Position numbers and translations under genes: made by a program. A stretch of 36,933 bases of DNA, from assembly GCA_020846775.1 (NCBI GenBank), contig JADLDG010000029.1, positions 1-36,933 on the forward strand, given 5' to 3'. Positions 15,226-24,311 of this stretch are shown here, in pieces. The DNA is from Nitrospirota bacterium (GTDB lineage Bacteria > Nitrospirota > 9FT-COMBO-42-15 > HDB-SIOI813). Positions within the stretch are counted from its first letter, which is position 1. The number at the start of each line of letters is the position of its first letter. Under the pieces are notes generated by a model that was not told the origin of the DNA, did not search any database, and saw only the letters and a list, made by a program, of their open reading frames with translations.

Positions 15226-18138
15226 ATGAAGAAAAGAAGAAGGATTTCGAGCATGAAACCATTATGGATGGCCGGGTTTTTAGTTGTACTGTTCTCGACC
15301 ATTTTCACAATGGCAGGCTGCTCAAATGATTCAAATAAGTCTGTTACAAACCCTAATCCAGCTACATTTGAACCTAAGGGGACCATTCAGGGTGTTGTAA
15401 GAGATACTGTCACATTGCAGCCTATTGAAGGCGCTGTGGTTGATATTGGTGTGGCAAAGACCACTACTGATGCGACCGGACAGTTTGTGCTTCGTGATGT
15501 TCCGGCAACAGCTGATGCGTTGTTGGGCACTGAGGCAGATACATATTTAGTGACAGTAGACTTAAGGAAGGCAAAGAGCAGGGAGAATGGGGTGGTTGTT
15601 GTTGACAATGCCGACCCGTCCAAGAAAAAATACCCTGAGTTTGTCTACACCTATAAGGATGTCGAGTATACATCACTTAATGATTCTGCACCATGTCCTA
15701 ATTGGAACGAGGATCCAGCACAATCCGGCACTACCGGCTATGGTTATGAAGATACCGGTATAGGTGCATCCAATTGCGGCACAAATTCAACGAACCATGA
15801 TACACCGGTACACAAGCTATCGCATTCACTCCTTGTAAATGTTGGTAAGCTCGCTGCCAGTATCGAGGGTCAGGTTGCCGGTTGTGAGGGGACCCCTGGC
15901 TTCTTTTCAAACGTAAGCGGGATTTATGATGTTAAGATCTACAGCTATGATTCCAGTAATAATACAGGCAGCGGTTCGTCGGATCATCTTGTTTGGGCAG
16001 GTCTCACAGATTCAACAGGCAAGTTTACTGCCACAAATATAGAGGAACAGAGAGACGTCAAGATTGTTGTCTCCGGTCCTACTACAGATACCGGTTCAAA
16101 ACAGGCCTTTTCGGAATCAGAAACAAGGTATGAGACTACCAAATCAGATGGTGTGGTGTTGAAGCTGACAAACATACAGGCTTCGAATGCAATCCATGTC
16201 TGTTCAGTTGACGTTCATGGTCCAAGGATCATATCGGTTACACCTGAACCAGGCAGCGATCTGGCAGCAGGACCTGTATCAGTAGAAATTCAGTTTAGCG
16301 AGCCGATTGCGCAGAATGCATTCACTGGTACAACTCCTGAAGCGGTTGGCAACCTCTATGACTACATCGAGGTCTATTTTGACCAGGCCAAGGTAGGAAA
16401 TACTGCCTACACATTGTCATGGAACAGCACATTTGACAAGTTGACAGTCAGTATAGCTGATGCAGGAATTTCATCTCTCTATCATGTCAGGATCAGGAAC
16501 ATCAATGAGGTGCTCTTTGATGAAAGCGGTCTTGGAGTTGGTGAGGATGAAGGTGAAGGATTTGTAGATATGGGAGTATGTCCGGACGATGGATCTGCAG
16601 CAGCTTCGACCTGGATGACTTCTCCGTCACCGACATCTGCTGATAGCGGATCAAACGACTGTCTTGTATATTTCAGCACAAAGGGATCACAGACACCCGT
16701 TGCTCCGGTGCTCTCTTTGGTTAATGCAAGCAGCATAGATGAAGCCAATGCACGTACAGCAGTATTCGATTGGCCGCAGGCATCAGGTGCAAAGACCTAC
16801 AAGATGTACTGCCGCAAGGTACAGAAGTGGGGCACAACCGAGCAGGCACATGGCTACCTTGAGTATTCTGCAAATGTGTCCGGTTCAAGTGCAACTATTG
16901 ATTTTGGAAGTTCTGACAATGCAGTTACCTGTGATGATGTGAATAACACTGGTACCTGCTTCGACTCCAATTATGCGTGCAACTACGATTCAGGCTGCGA
17001 TTACGTAGATGATGAGTATGATGCATTTGTCGAAAACAATGAAATTCAGATTGCCTATGATTGTTATGTAGTAGGTGTAAGCGCTGATAAGACCGAAGGT
17101 GCAAAGAGCAACGTAGTCAGGGTTGCGGATACTGTTGGACCGAAACTTGTTGAGGATACTTCCGCAGTATTAGGGAAATTGTCCTGCCCTTCTACTGGCC
17201 AGGTGACAAGTGGAATTCCTACGGATATAGGCACCATTTGTGATGATCCGGACAATACTGACCTGATCACCGCAATTGTTCTTCAGTACAATGAAGAGGT
17301 CATTGAAGATGGTGCAGAGACTGCATCAAACTACACCTTCGAAAATCTTGCAACAGGTGGTACAGGCGCCGTTGATACTACTTCAGGGGCTATCCTGTAT
17401 GATCCTTCGACAAGACTGGTATTGCTGCCTCTCTCTGATCCGCTCAATTGGATAACAGAGGTAAAGGGCGTTGGCATTCCTGTGATGAGGACAGGAGCTG
17501 ATGGTATACTCCAGACTAGTATTGCGTCAGGAAGCGATGACGTGATTCCATCGTATATTGCAACAGCCGGTGGTGTTATAGCTACAGTAGCTGCCAATAC
17601 CGGACCATGCGTAGACTATGGTACAGATGCTACGTCAGATACAACCTTGTCAGGCGATGATGTGGTAGTTGGAACTGTAATTTATGCTGGTCCAGACGGC
17701 AAATGCAACAGTATTGCAAATAGCGCCAACAGTTCAGGAGACGACATTCAGGTAGTACCGGTCGGCGGATACAGCGGTGTCTGCGGTGTTGAAACTGGCA
17801 CTGACGTCGTTGAGACTGGCGATGATGTTGATACTGCCGCAACCTCCGGGTTTATTCTAACCGGCGCGAACGGTGTCTGCGATACAGCTCAAGCTGCTTA
17901 TACTGCGGCAAGCGCTACACAGACAGAGCCAACAGGCTTAAGTACCGGTCTGTCAGCTGGAATACTTCCTGGGCCGGATGGCATATTGCAGACAACCACT
18001 CCGAATGCTATTAGTGATGATGAGCTTGAGTCTGCAAGTGCTGGTACAGCAGTAAAAGTCCAGAATGTCAAGGACGTTGCTGGAAATGTAATCAGGACTA
18101 CAGGTGATGAGTTCACAGCCGGCGGAGAAGTAAAATAA
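15226..18138 (+). CDS. Large Cys-rich secreted lipoprotein with Ig-like domains and GPDG/GDD repeats
   Basis: A 970-residue predicted lipoprotein: basic n-region, hydrophobic helix and lipobox ending TMAGC at C32. Visible parts in order: a carboxypeptidase-regulatory-like beta domain (~50-115, IQGVVRD..IEGAVVDIG), a second one (~210-290), a Big_5/SbsA-type Ig domain (~335-435, PRIISVTPEPGSDL), an FN3-like domain (~495-620), then a second Big_5-like segment. The C-terminal ~220 residues carry four G[AP][DN]Gx[LC]x[TS] motifs (residues ~757, 822, 880, 916) alternating with S/T-G-D-D motifs, possibly Ca-binding. Many cysteines suggest disulfides outside the cytoplasm. Function unknown; surface or cell-wall-associated structural or adhesive role is an inference. 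A strong terminator follows, so it is probably monocistronic. Confidence 0.75.
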   Translation: MKKRRRISSMKPLWMAGFLVVLFSTIFTMAGCSNDSNKSVTNPNPATFEPKGTIQGVVRDTVTLQPIEGAVVDIGVAKTTTDATGQFVLRDVPATADALLGTEADTYLVTVDLRKAKSRENGVVVVDNADPSKKKYPEFVYTYKDVEYTSLNDSAPCPNWNEDPAQSGTTGYGYEDTGIGASNCGTNSTNHDTPVHKLSHSLLVNVGKLAASIEGQVAGCEGTPGFFSNVSGIYDVKIYSYDSSNNTGSGSSDHLVWAGLTDSTGKFTATNIEEQRDVKIVVSGPTTDTGSKQAFSESETRYETTKSDGVVLKLTNIQASNAIHVCSVDVHGPRIISVTPEPGSDLAAGPVSVEIQFSEPIAQNAFTGTTPEAVGNLYDYIEVYFDQAKVGNTAYTLSWNSTFDKLTVSIADAGISSLYHVRIRNINEVLFDESGLGVGEDEGEGFVDMGVCPDDGSAAASTWMTSPSPTSADSGSNDCLVYFSTKGSQTPVAPVLSLVNASSIDEANARTAVFDWPQASGAKTYKMYCRKVQKWGTTEQAHGYLEYSANVSGSSATIDFGSSDNAVTCDDVNNTGTCFDSNYACNYDSGCDYVDDEYDAFVENNEIQIAYDCYVVGVSADKTEGAKSNVVRVADTVGPKLVEDTSAVLGKLSCPSTGQVTSGIPTDIGTICDDPDNTDLITAIVLQYNEEVIEDGAETASNYTFENLATGGTGAVDTTSGAILYDPSTRLVLLPLSDPLNWITEVKGVGIPVMRTGADGILQTSIASGSDDVIPSYIATAGGVIATVAANTGPCVDYGTDATSDTTLSGDDVVVGTVIYAGPDGKCNSIANSANSSGDDIQVVPVGGYSGVCGVETGTDVVETGDDVDTAATSGFILTGANGVCDTAQAAYTAASATQTEPTGLSTGLSAGILPGPDGILQTTTPNAISDDELESASAGTAVKVQNVKDVAGNVIRTTGDEFTAGGEVK

Positions 18139-18219
18139 TTAACTTGCCATAAAGGCAGGTTAATCGCCACTGGCGGAATATATCAGGGGTGGGGCAAAAA
18201 TGCCCCACCCCTTTTTTTT
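18138..18219 (+). terminator. Strong rho-independent terminator after the lipoprotein gene
   Basis: GGGGTGGGGCA (18186-18196), loop AAAA, TGCCCCACCCC, then eight T (18212-18219). Two smaller hairpins precede it: an 11-bp stem at 18138-18164 with one G-U pair, and CGCCA/TGGCG at 18165-18175. The last T is immediately followed by the ATG used for the next gene. Confidence 0.9.
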
Positions 18220-19635
18220 ATGAAAATCAATCAGGATGGTTCTATTTACAACATATTGAAGATAAAAGGGAATAGGTATATTTCACATCGAAAAATATAT
18301 CTTTCCCCTTTTGTCTTATCTATTTTTGTCTTTTGCTTAATGCTTTTACTATCAGGCATCTGGGGATGTAACCGTGACCATCATCCAGTTTGGACCGTCA
18401 TGGTCTATATGGCGGGGGATAACGATCTGTCCGGCGCATTATTAAGCGATTTAGGAGAAATGGAGGCGGTAGGTACTTCACGTCTCGTTAATGTTGTGGT
18501 CCAGATTGATACGGCTGGAGGCACAACAAAAAGACTCCTGGTGAGACGGGGAAAGTCGTTTCTCATAGAAGACCTGGGAGAGAAAAACATGGCGGAGAGA
18601 CAGACCCTGACGGAATTTATCCAATGGGCCGCAGGACAGTACCCTGCAAGCCGTTATGCACTTATTTTATCCAGCCACGGGGATGGTCTGGCAAAACAGG
18701 TTTCATATTATCATCCGGAGCTGAAACAGGGGAGGATCCTGCAGGATGACACCGACGGTGTGTCCTGCTGTCTCTCAAACACGCTGGTTCGGCAGGCAAT
18801 TGAAGATGGCGGAATCTACTTTGATCTCCTCGGATTTGATGCAAGCATGATGGGGCAGACCGAGACTGCATATGAATTCAGAAACCTGGCGGATATCCTC
18901 GTTTTTTCGCAGGAGATTGGCCAGGCAAATGGGTGGGACTACACGGCGATCTTTAAAGCCCTTAAGAATGATCCATTTATAGAGGGTGAACCCCTATCCC
19001 GTGTTATAGTGGACAGCTACAGGACATTCTATGAAGAGATATTCTACCCTGGCAGCGACACGCCGGACAAGGGTAAGATCTATACTATCTCTGCAATAAG
19101 ACTGGGAAGCACTATAAATGACCTTGCCCTGGATCTGGATCATCTCGCAGCCCTCTTTATTGAAGGCCTGAGAGGAGAGGATACGGTGATACGGGGGATA
19201 TTAATGGCTGCTATTGGTGAGGCCAGAAATAATACTCAGGAGCTAAATAGCACCGCAATTCCATACATTTATGTTGATCTTTTCGATCTGATGGAAAGAC
19301 TGAGGGACAGTTTAAAACATCAGGAAACAGGAGAAGATCCTCTTTTATTAAAAGAGGTTGAAGACAGGGTAGAAGCAATTATCACAAGGAAGAATGACAG
19401 TATAATATCAGAATATCACGGAGCAGCCCGCCCAGGCTCCAACGGGCTGTCTATAACCTTTTTTAGATTGCCGGAGGCTGCTCAATACAGGCAATATTAT
19501 GAAATCTCAAGGCTTTTTGATCCCTACACAGGTGAGGGAAATCAGATCCAATTCTTCCATGATTTTCGATGGGATGGATTCTTACAGGCATATATCGAAT
19601 GTCTCGGTAATATGCACGAGACGTGCGGGATTTAG
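18220..19635 (+). CDS. Clostripain-family (peptidase C11-like) exported protein with Cys-to-Ser at the nucleophile position
   Basis: A 471-residue protein with an N-terminal hydrophobic segment (~30-48) ending in IWGC (C50), a possible but non-canonical lipobox. The C11 fold signatures are clear: WTVMVYMAGDNDL, then SSHGDG with catalytic H153, then LLGFDASMMG, where active members have DACLMG. Position 209, 56 residues after H153, should be the nucleophilic Cys but is Ser (codon AGC). The protein may be a pseudoenzyme, or use Ser. The ATG directly follows the terminator T-run, and no ribosome-binding site is visible; a later start (TTG at 18256) is possible. The gene converges on the CotH gene. 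Confidence 0.82.
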   Translation: MKINQDGSIYNILKIKGNRYISHRKIYLSPFVLSIFVFCLMLLLSGIWGCNRDHHPVWTVMVYMAGDNDLSGALLSDLGEMEAVGTSRLVNVVVQIDTAGGTTKRLLVRRGKSFLIEDLGEKNMAERQTLTEFIQWAAGQYPASRYALILSSHGDGLAKQVSYYHPELKQGRILQDDTDGVSCCLSNTLVRQAIEDGGIYFDLLGFDASMMGQTETAYEFRNLADILVFSQEIGQANGWDYTAIFKALKNDPFIEGEPLSRVIVDSYRTFYEEIFYPGSDTPDKGKIYTISAIRLGSTINDLALDLDHLAALFIEGLRGEDTVIRGILMAAIGEARNNTQELNSTAIPYIYVDLFDLMERLRDSLKHQETGEDPLLLKEVEDRVEAIITRKNDSIISEYHGAARPGSNGLSITFFRLPEAAQYRQYYEISRLFDPYTGEGNQIQFFHDFRWDGFLQAYIECLGNMHETCGI

Positions 19636-19674
19636 TATTCAAATTCCTGTTGGATGACTGCGGGACTTATTATT
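19624..19674 (+). repeat. Left inverted-repeat end of the CotH/DUF4956/VTC block, plus a degenerate direct copy
   Basis: TGCGGGACTTATTATT at 19659-19674 overlaps the CotH stop codon and is the exact reverse complement of 22714-22729. A 14/16 copy, TGCGGGATTTAGTATT, lies 35 bp to the left (19624-19639) over the stop codon of the clostripain-like gene. Confidence 0.6.
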
Positions 19675-21148
19675 TAATCAGTTTATCATGACAGAAATCT
19701 GCAGCAGTTTTTTCGCGTAAGTATGTCCACTCAGTCAATTTCCGGACAGCGGCATCATACGATTTATCATTTACTCCTTTACTTTCATACGGCGCAAGCA
19801 TATCCGCGATAGACCGGTACTGACCTGCCAACATGTCTGCTTTGAATACGCTGGTACTCATTTCGCAAAAATAATTGATATAAGTATTATAGTATGACGG
19901 ATCATCCAGTAGAAAGCGTATCAAAGGCCAATTGCTGCCGATCTCTTTCCTATCAAACGAATATCCAGCATGATCTGCGAGCACACGATTATGATCCCAC
20001 GAGATAAATGTTAACCGGCCGGTTTGTTGGTTATTATAGAGATAATAGTTGTGGGCAATGGAACCATAACTATCCCAGTGTTGAATCAAGGCGCTGACGG
20101 CAAGCCACTTGAGAAAGACGTTAACATCGAATATTGCCTCCAGTTTTGATCTCCAGACCATAGGATTATCAGTGCGTTCTGCTGAATGAAGGACCTTATA
20201 CAGTGCCTCAATGTCACTCCAATTACTCTTTTTTTTGTTGTTTTTCTTGATAAAACTCTGGCTTATGTGTTCAAAGGTTCCTTTAGCGAGATTTGCTGCA
20301 TAACCATCTGCCTTGTAAATATTGCCATTATCATCTCCAAAGAAACGCCTTATGACAGTATCGTCAGTCTCTTCAACAGCGGTGTACAAACCCAGAGTGA
20401 CAGGGGTTTCATCACCATAGTCGAGTTGGACCTCATAATAACCGGTTTCTGAAGCAACCAGTCCGGCTTCCTTCAGGATAGCATATGCTATCCTCTCCCT
20501 CATTGCTGAGTTGTCACCAAAGTTGCTTGAAAATGACAGCACCCTGAATCCATAAAATCGTTGACTCTTTACCTCGGGATGCTTGTCCTCGAAGCGGTCG
20601 AATTCCAGTTTGAACGGCAAATTTATGTCGCCTCTGTCCCAAAGATTCATCAGCGATACATTTCCTTTATAGCGTAGGCCTGCGTACTGCCAGTTTTTGC
20701 CGTTAAACTCTATTGCAGCAGGCACCCAGACTGGATTCTCTGCATTATAACCACGTTTGATAACACCGCTCGTCCTTTTTCCGGTAACATTGGGACGCCT
20801 GCCGGCCTTCAGATCTTTCTCATTCAATGGTATCCTTCGTTCACCAAACAGCCTGGTCATATTGTCCTGCATTAACTTCCAATTTTCCCGGGAAATCCTG
20901 ATCGTAAGTTGATTTACCCTGTCATGAGGAAAGACCACATCATAGTTTGGGGCGGCATTGCTGCTGTGCGCCTCTGCACTCCATCCATCCGGACGTGCGC
21001 TCTTCCTGTTTTTTCTCAGTGCCTTCTCTGCTGCTGCATTTGTCTGTCCCGGCATGTATACAATCAATGCAGAAACAACCACTGCACATAATGTTGCAAA
21101 TACGATGAACCGGCTGAGTTTCGATTGAGATAAGCCTTTCAATTTCAT
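19670..21148 (-). CDS. CotH-family protein kinase-like protein
   Basis: A 492-residue protein with an N-terminal signal or anchor helix (~15-32), so the domain is exported. CotH motifs in order: FPHDRVNQLTIRIS, LRYKGNVSL, FSSNFGDNSAMRERIAYAIL, GLYTAVEETDD, GNIYKADG, LKWLAVSALIQHWDSYG, HNYYLYNN and TFISWDHNRVLAD. Bacillus CotH phosphorylates spore-coat proteins using an atypical kinase fold; the WDHN segment holds a metal-binding Asp. Here there is no spore context. It lies 92 nt downstream of the DUF4956 gene with its own ribosome-binding site (AAGGGG). VTC-DUF4956-CotH neighbourhoods recur in many bacteria (from memory), so a role with polyphosphate or a secreted phosphorylated product is inferred. 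Confidence 0.88.
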   Translation of the reverse strand: MKLKGLSQSKLSRFIVFATLCAVVVSALIVYMPGQTNAAAEKALRKNRKSARPDGWSAEAHSSNAAPNYDVVFPHDRVNQLTIRISRENWKLMQDNMTRLFGERRIPLNEKDLKAGRRPNVTGKRTSGVIKRGYNAENPVWVPAAIEFNGKNWQYAGLRYKGNVSLMNLWDRGDINLPFKLEFDRFEDKHPEVKSQRFYGFRVLSFSSNFGDNSAMRERIAYAILKEAGLVASETGYYEVQLDYGDETPVTLGLYTAVEETDDTVIRRFFGDDNGNIYKADGYAANLAKGTFEHISQSFIKKNNKKKSNWSDIEALYKVLHSAERTDNPMVWRSKLEAIFDVNVFLKWLAVSALIQHWDSYGSIAHNYYLYNNQQTGRLTFISWDHNRVLADHAGYSFDRKEIGSNWPLIRFLLDDPSYYNTYINYFCEMSTSVFKADMLAGQYRSIADMLAPYESKGVNDKSYDAAVRKLTEWTYLREKTAADFCHDKLIK

Positions 21149-21240
21149 TATGACCCCTTTTCCTCAAGGTATGCAGGGGGAGTAATATACATGATCCTTT
21201 GTGAGTCCTGGCTTAAAGTGGTTAAATCAATCAAATATTG

Positions 21241-21837
21241 TCAGCGGCCCTGCGAATATGTCTCAGGTTCTTCGTAATAGATCTTTATTTCAGCAGTGTC
21301 TTTGACAAAGTCTATTCGCCCTATCTGTGCAAATCTTATTGGTAATCCTGTGCGTTTGCGCAGGTCATTCAGCAGGAGCTCTCTATTGTTTGGGGTAATC
21401 AGGTCAATGTTTTCGTATGTAATTTTTTTACTGACTTCAAAGCGGAACCCCCATCCTTTCTCCAGTATGAAAAGCAGGGCCACCATGACCGCGTTGGCAA
21501 TGATTACCTTGATAATGTCGCCGCTTGAGCTAAGGGCAGAATTCATCACAGGCAGGGCAATGACGATGAAGAGATATGTCATCTCCCTTATAGGTATCTC
21601 GTCTGCACGATAACGCAGTACTGAAAAAAGGGCAAACAAACCAAATCCAACCCCGATGCTCAACTCGATGCTGGTCAGTAATCCAAGTACAAAATATACC
21701 ACGGTATTGAAGGATAGAAATGTAAGTACATAATTTTTGTCACGTGTTCTGGGATAGTAAATGAATCTGACAATCAGCAGGGCGATCGCAAGATTGAACC
21801 CTGTGCCAAGTATATAGTTACCTACATTATTGAACAC
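21241..21837 (-). CDS. DUF4956 integral membrane protein
   Basis: A 198-residue inner-membrane protein with four or five hydrophobic helices in the first ~135 residues and a soluble C-terminal tail (~140-198) ending in an IKIYYEEPE strand. The central GVGFGLFALFSVLRYRADEIPIREMTYLF segment is the family's most conserved part. Function is unknown; DUF4956 genes repeatedly adjoin VTC polyphosphate polymerase genes, so it may be the membrane partner or channel of that enzyme. Its start overlaps the VTC gene by 11 nt, consistent with translational coupling. Confidence 0.85.
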   Translation of the reverse strand: MFNNVGNYILGTGFNLAIALLIVRFIYYPRTRDKNYVLTFLSFNTVVYFVLGLLTSIELSIGVGFGLFALFSVLRYRADEIPIREMTYLFIVIALPVMNSALSSSGDIIKVIIANAVMVALLFILEKGWGFRFEVSKKITYENIDLITPNNRELLLNDLRKRTGLPIRFAQIGRIDFVKDTAEIKIYYEEPETYSQGR

Positions 21838-22684
21838 TCTCTCTGCCTCCAGTCAATTTAGTGATTATACGCAAGGCAGGCTTGAAGGTGTTATGCTTGA
21901 TGCTGCGATACAGCATGGAAACGCCAATGCAGTATTTGCTGATATCTATCGGGCGGATGCACATTGTCCTCATCTGCCGGATAAAGTCCGAATTACGGTT
22001 CTCTTTTGTCTGTTTTACTTCGGCTATGACCAGATCCTTAAGAACTATTGCATCTTCATCATTGCCGAATCGCAGGTCAAGGTCCAGCGTCAATCTCTCA
22101 GGCTGATATTTACTGACTAATGTGATCCGGGAAAAATCAATACGGAGTTTGGGCTCGAGAGACCGGGTCTCTGGCCCGAGATGAGAATATATAAATTCGC
22201 TGGTTTGAGTATCCAAATTGGAGATTACTTCTCGGGTTTCAAGGCGCTGTTTGACCGTCCTATTTTTGTTTGTTTTTAACTTGACCTCCAGGAATTTTCT
22301 GTCTGTGTCAACATACCGGCGGAAGCGGACCTTATGTCTGTATCTGGCACCGGAATGGTGAAGCAGATATAGTGTGAAATGCGGGCTGTCAAAATAGAGA
22401 TTCTGATAGCTGCTCTTTTGTATACCGTCAATACTAAGCAGCCAATAGTGTTCACTCAGAGATGCTATAAACGAAACAAGTTGACTGACTTCGAGAACGT
22501 ACTTGGTTTCAATGCGATCCAGCATAGCCACATCATCCATCTGAGCCAACTCTATGGGTTCGAACCTTGAAAGATGATTATCCGGCAATGGAGTTGCCTG
22601 ATACGACAGGCCGGAAGGGCAGGAGGCCTTCTCTCCGAAGTGTGCATCGAATCTGGTGTATTTATGATTAAACTGCCTGATCAT
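21827..22684 (-). CDS. VTC-domain polyphosphate polymerase
   Basis: A 285-residue protein from ATG 22684; the open frame extends to a TTG at 22744, but that start would sit outside the inverted repeat and adds an unrelated Cys/Asp-rich stretch. The VTC tunnel residues are all visible: ETKYVL, YQNLYFDS, RYRHKVRFRRY, FLEVKLKTNKNRTVKQR, PKLRIDFSR, LTLDLDLRF, VIAEVKQ and SKYCIG. The family makes polyphosphate chains from ATP (yeast Vtc4); bacterial members are single-domain proteins lacking the SPX sensor. No signal peptide, so the active site is cytoplasmic, and the chain may pass to the DUF4956 protein. It begins about 85 nt after the TonB-like gene. Confidence 0.88.
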   Translation of the reverse strand: MIRQFNHKYTRFDAHFGEKASCPSGLSYQATPLPDNHLSRFEPIELAQMDDVAMLDRIETKYVLEVSQLVSFIASLSEHYWLLSIDGIQKSSYQNLYFDSPHFTLYLLHHSGARYRHKVRFRRYVDTDRKFLEVKLKTNKNRTVKQRLETREVISNLDTQTSEFIYSHLGPETRSLEPKLRIDFSRITLVSKYQPERLTLDLDLRFGNDEDAIVLKDLVIAEVKQTKENRNSDFIRQMRTMCIRPIDISKYCIGVSMLYRSIKHNTFKPALRIITKLTGGRESVQ

Positions 22685-22713
22685 AGAGATGTTGCTGTCC
22701 TCATTATCTTGTG

Positions 22714-22729
22714 AATAATAAGTCCCGCA
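22714..22729 (-). repeat. Right inverted-repeat end of the CotH/DUF4956/VTC block
   Basis: AATAATAAGTCCCGCA on the plus strand, i.e. TGCGGGACTTATTATT reading inward on the minus strand, identical over 16 bp to 19659-19674. It lies between the TonB-like stop codon and the VTC ATG. Confidence 0.6.
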
Positions 22730-22769
22730 ACCCCCGGGTGTCAAGGATTTTATGATGTTGCATTGAATT

Positions 22770-23816
22770 TTACGCCGGTGAAAATTCTATAGGGTATGTG
22801 ACTATGGTATTTCCGCTGTCAGGATAGGCCGGGAATTTCCATGTCTTAACCCTTTTCAGCACATCTTCTTCAAATTCTGGATCACCGACTGTGCTTGATA
22901 CTATGCGTGCGTTTATTATGGTGCCGTCAGGGGCGAGTGTGAATTCTATGGATATTATTCCCTTGAGGGTGGGATCACTCCTCAGCGCCTTTCGGTAAGC
23001 AAAATCAAGACTGCCGCGGTGTGATTTTATCACATCTTTAACAGATGCCTGGCTGCGCGTCTGCAGAAGTGTGGATTTTGAGAATGGGGATGCTGCTCCC
23101 TTTCCGGAAGGTGATATCTCCCCGGCGGTGATCGTACGCTGTCCGCTGAGTCGTCCAGGCTGACCTTTTTCGACTCCGGCTGAGACACTCCCAATGCCGC
23201 CGCTGCCTTTCAGTACCGGCTTTCCAGCTGTTGCACCGGCCTGCTGTGATCCCTTCAGCAGTTTAACCTGAGACTGGGTTATGACATCGTTTATTTCTTC
23301 TGTATTAGTCAAGTTGTTTGATCTTCCCCTTCCCTGCATTGCCTTCAGGATACCGCTGTTTTTTGCGATCTCCTTGTTTCGTTCCTTTGCCAGCCTCTGT
23401 TCCTCTTCTGCCCTCTTCCTTTCCTCCTCAGCCCGTCTTATTTCTTCAGCCTTAATCCTTTCATCTTCCCGTCTCTTTCTTTCTTCTGCGAGACGCTGTG
23501 CCTCTTCAAGCTTCTTTTTCTCCATTTCAGCATTCTTTGCCGCTGCAGCCTTTTTTAACTCCTCCTCACGCCTCTTTTGCTCTTCCAGATTACGCTGTTT
23601 TTCCCTGATCTTGGCCGGTGTTGCCGCAGGTGTTTGTACCTTCAACGGTATTTCAGTCAATTTTACAATCCTCTGCGGCTGGATTGAAATCTTTTTAAGA
23701 TCAGGTTTATATGGGATCATGACAACTAAAATGGCAAAACAAAAATATATTGCCACAGATATGGTAAGCAATCTCCTGAACAGCGCATCGCTGTTGTCAT
23801 GAATTGGCGGGGGCAT
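22770..23816 (-). CDS. TonB/TolA-like energy transducer with AgmX-type C-terminus
   Basis: A 348-residue protein with one N-terminal membrane helix (~13-35, ISVAIYFCFAILVVMI), a proline-poor linker, a highly charged K/E/R-rich coiled coil (~65-150, TolA-like), a Gly/Ser-rich linker (~165-250), and a C-terminal TonB-like domain (~260-348: YRKALRSDPTLKGIISIEFTLAPDG...FPAYPDSG..VTYPIEF). The last resembles the AgmX/PglI C-terminal domain of Myxococcus gliding proteins. It should span the periplasm and transmit force from the ExbB/ExbD motor to an outer-membrane partner. It starts 6 nt after the ExbD gene. Confidence 0.87.
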   Translation of the reverse strand: MPPPIHDNSDALFRRLLTISVAIYFCFAILVVMIPYKPDLKKISIQPQRIVKLTEIPLKVQTPAATPAKIREKQRNLEEQKRREEELKKAAAAKNAEMEKKKLEEAQRLAEERKRREDERIKAEEIRRAEEERKRAEEEQRLAKERNKEIAKNSGILKAMQGRGRSNNLTNTEEINDVITQSQVKLLKGSQQAGATAGKPVLKGSGGIGSVSAGVEKGQPGRLSGQRTITAGEISPSGKGAASPFSKSTLLQTRSQASVKDVIKSHRGSLDFAYRKALRSDPTLKGIISIEFTLAPDGTIINARIVSSTVGDPEFEEDVLKRVKTWKFPAYPDSGNTIVTYPIEFSPA

Positions 23817-23822
23817 AATGAA

Positions 23823-24311
23823 CTATTCTTTCTGAATAACGGCTAATGAGAATGTCTGGTAACCAGCCCAGGAACAGGTGTACATGACCTTCTTCAACAG
23901 GGTAAATGGTATCAACTTATCACCCATTATAATTATCTTCTTTCGGGTTCCATCATTTTCAGTATCCACTTCATTTTGTGACATCTGAACAATAAGTTCC
24001 TTTTCCAGACTATCTATACCCGGCTCACCGCTCTTTATCACATCCTGAGTACTGGCAATCTTTTTGTCTCCAAGAAAAATAGTGTCGCCGGTTATATACA
24101 CAGTCGTGGCAGGAACAGGTTTAACGGTAGATACTGATACCGGAAGTCTGACTATATCAGGTACTGTAATAGCCTCATCTTCACCAGATACATTAAATAA
24201 CAGGAAGAGCAGGATTATGGTGAAGATATCCATCAGGGATACGAGATTAAGCCCGGTATTCATCCCGAATTTATATTTATGTCTTTTTACGCGTGATGGT
24301 ACGTATATCAT
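23823..24311 (-). CDS. ExbD/TolR-family motor subunit (canonical Asp)
   Basis: A 162-residue protein with a short basic cytoplasmic N-terminus, one membrane helix (SLMDIFTIILLFLLFNV) bearing the conserved proton-carrying Asp, and a periplasmic domain. The C-terminus (IIMGDKLIPFTLLKKVMYTC) matches the family's dimerising periplasmic fold. Its start overlaps the preceding ExbD-like gene by 4 nt. Together with ExbB and the second ExbD it forms a proton-driven motor like TolQR, or like AglRQS, which likewise has one Q-type and two R-type subunits. Confidence 0.9.
   Translation of the reverse strand: MIYVPSRVKRHKYKFGMNTGLNLVSLMDIFTIILLFLLFNVSGEDEAITVPDIVRLPVSVSTVKPVPATTVYITGDTIFLGDKKIASTQDVIKSGEPGIDSLEKELIVQMSQNEVDTENDGTRKKIIIMGDKLIPFTLLKKVMYTCSWAGYQTFSLAVIQKE

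Noticed and set aside
22685-22744. Extended VTC N-terminus from TTG 22744
   Set aside because: Would start outside the inverted repeat and adds 20 residues unlike the family; ATG 22684 is better placed.
23281-23802. 173-codon plus-strand ORF
   Set aside because: Antisense shadow of the K/E/R-rich coiled coil of the TonB-like gene; Ser/Phe-rich low-complexity translation.
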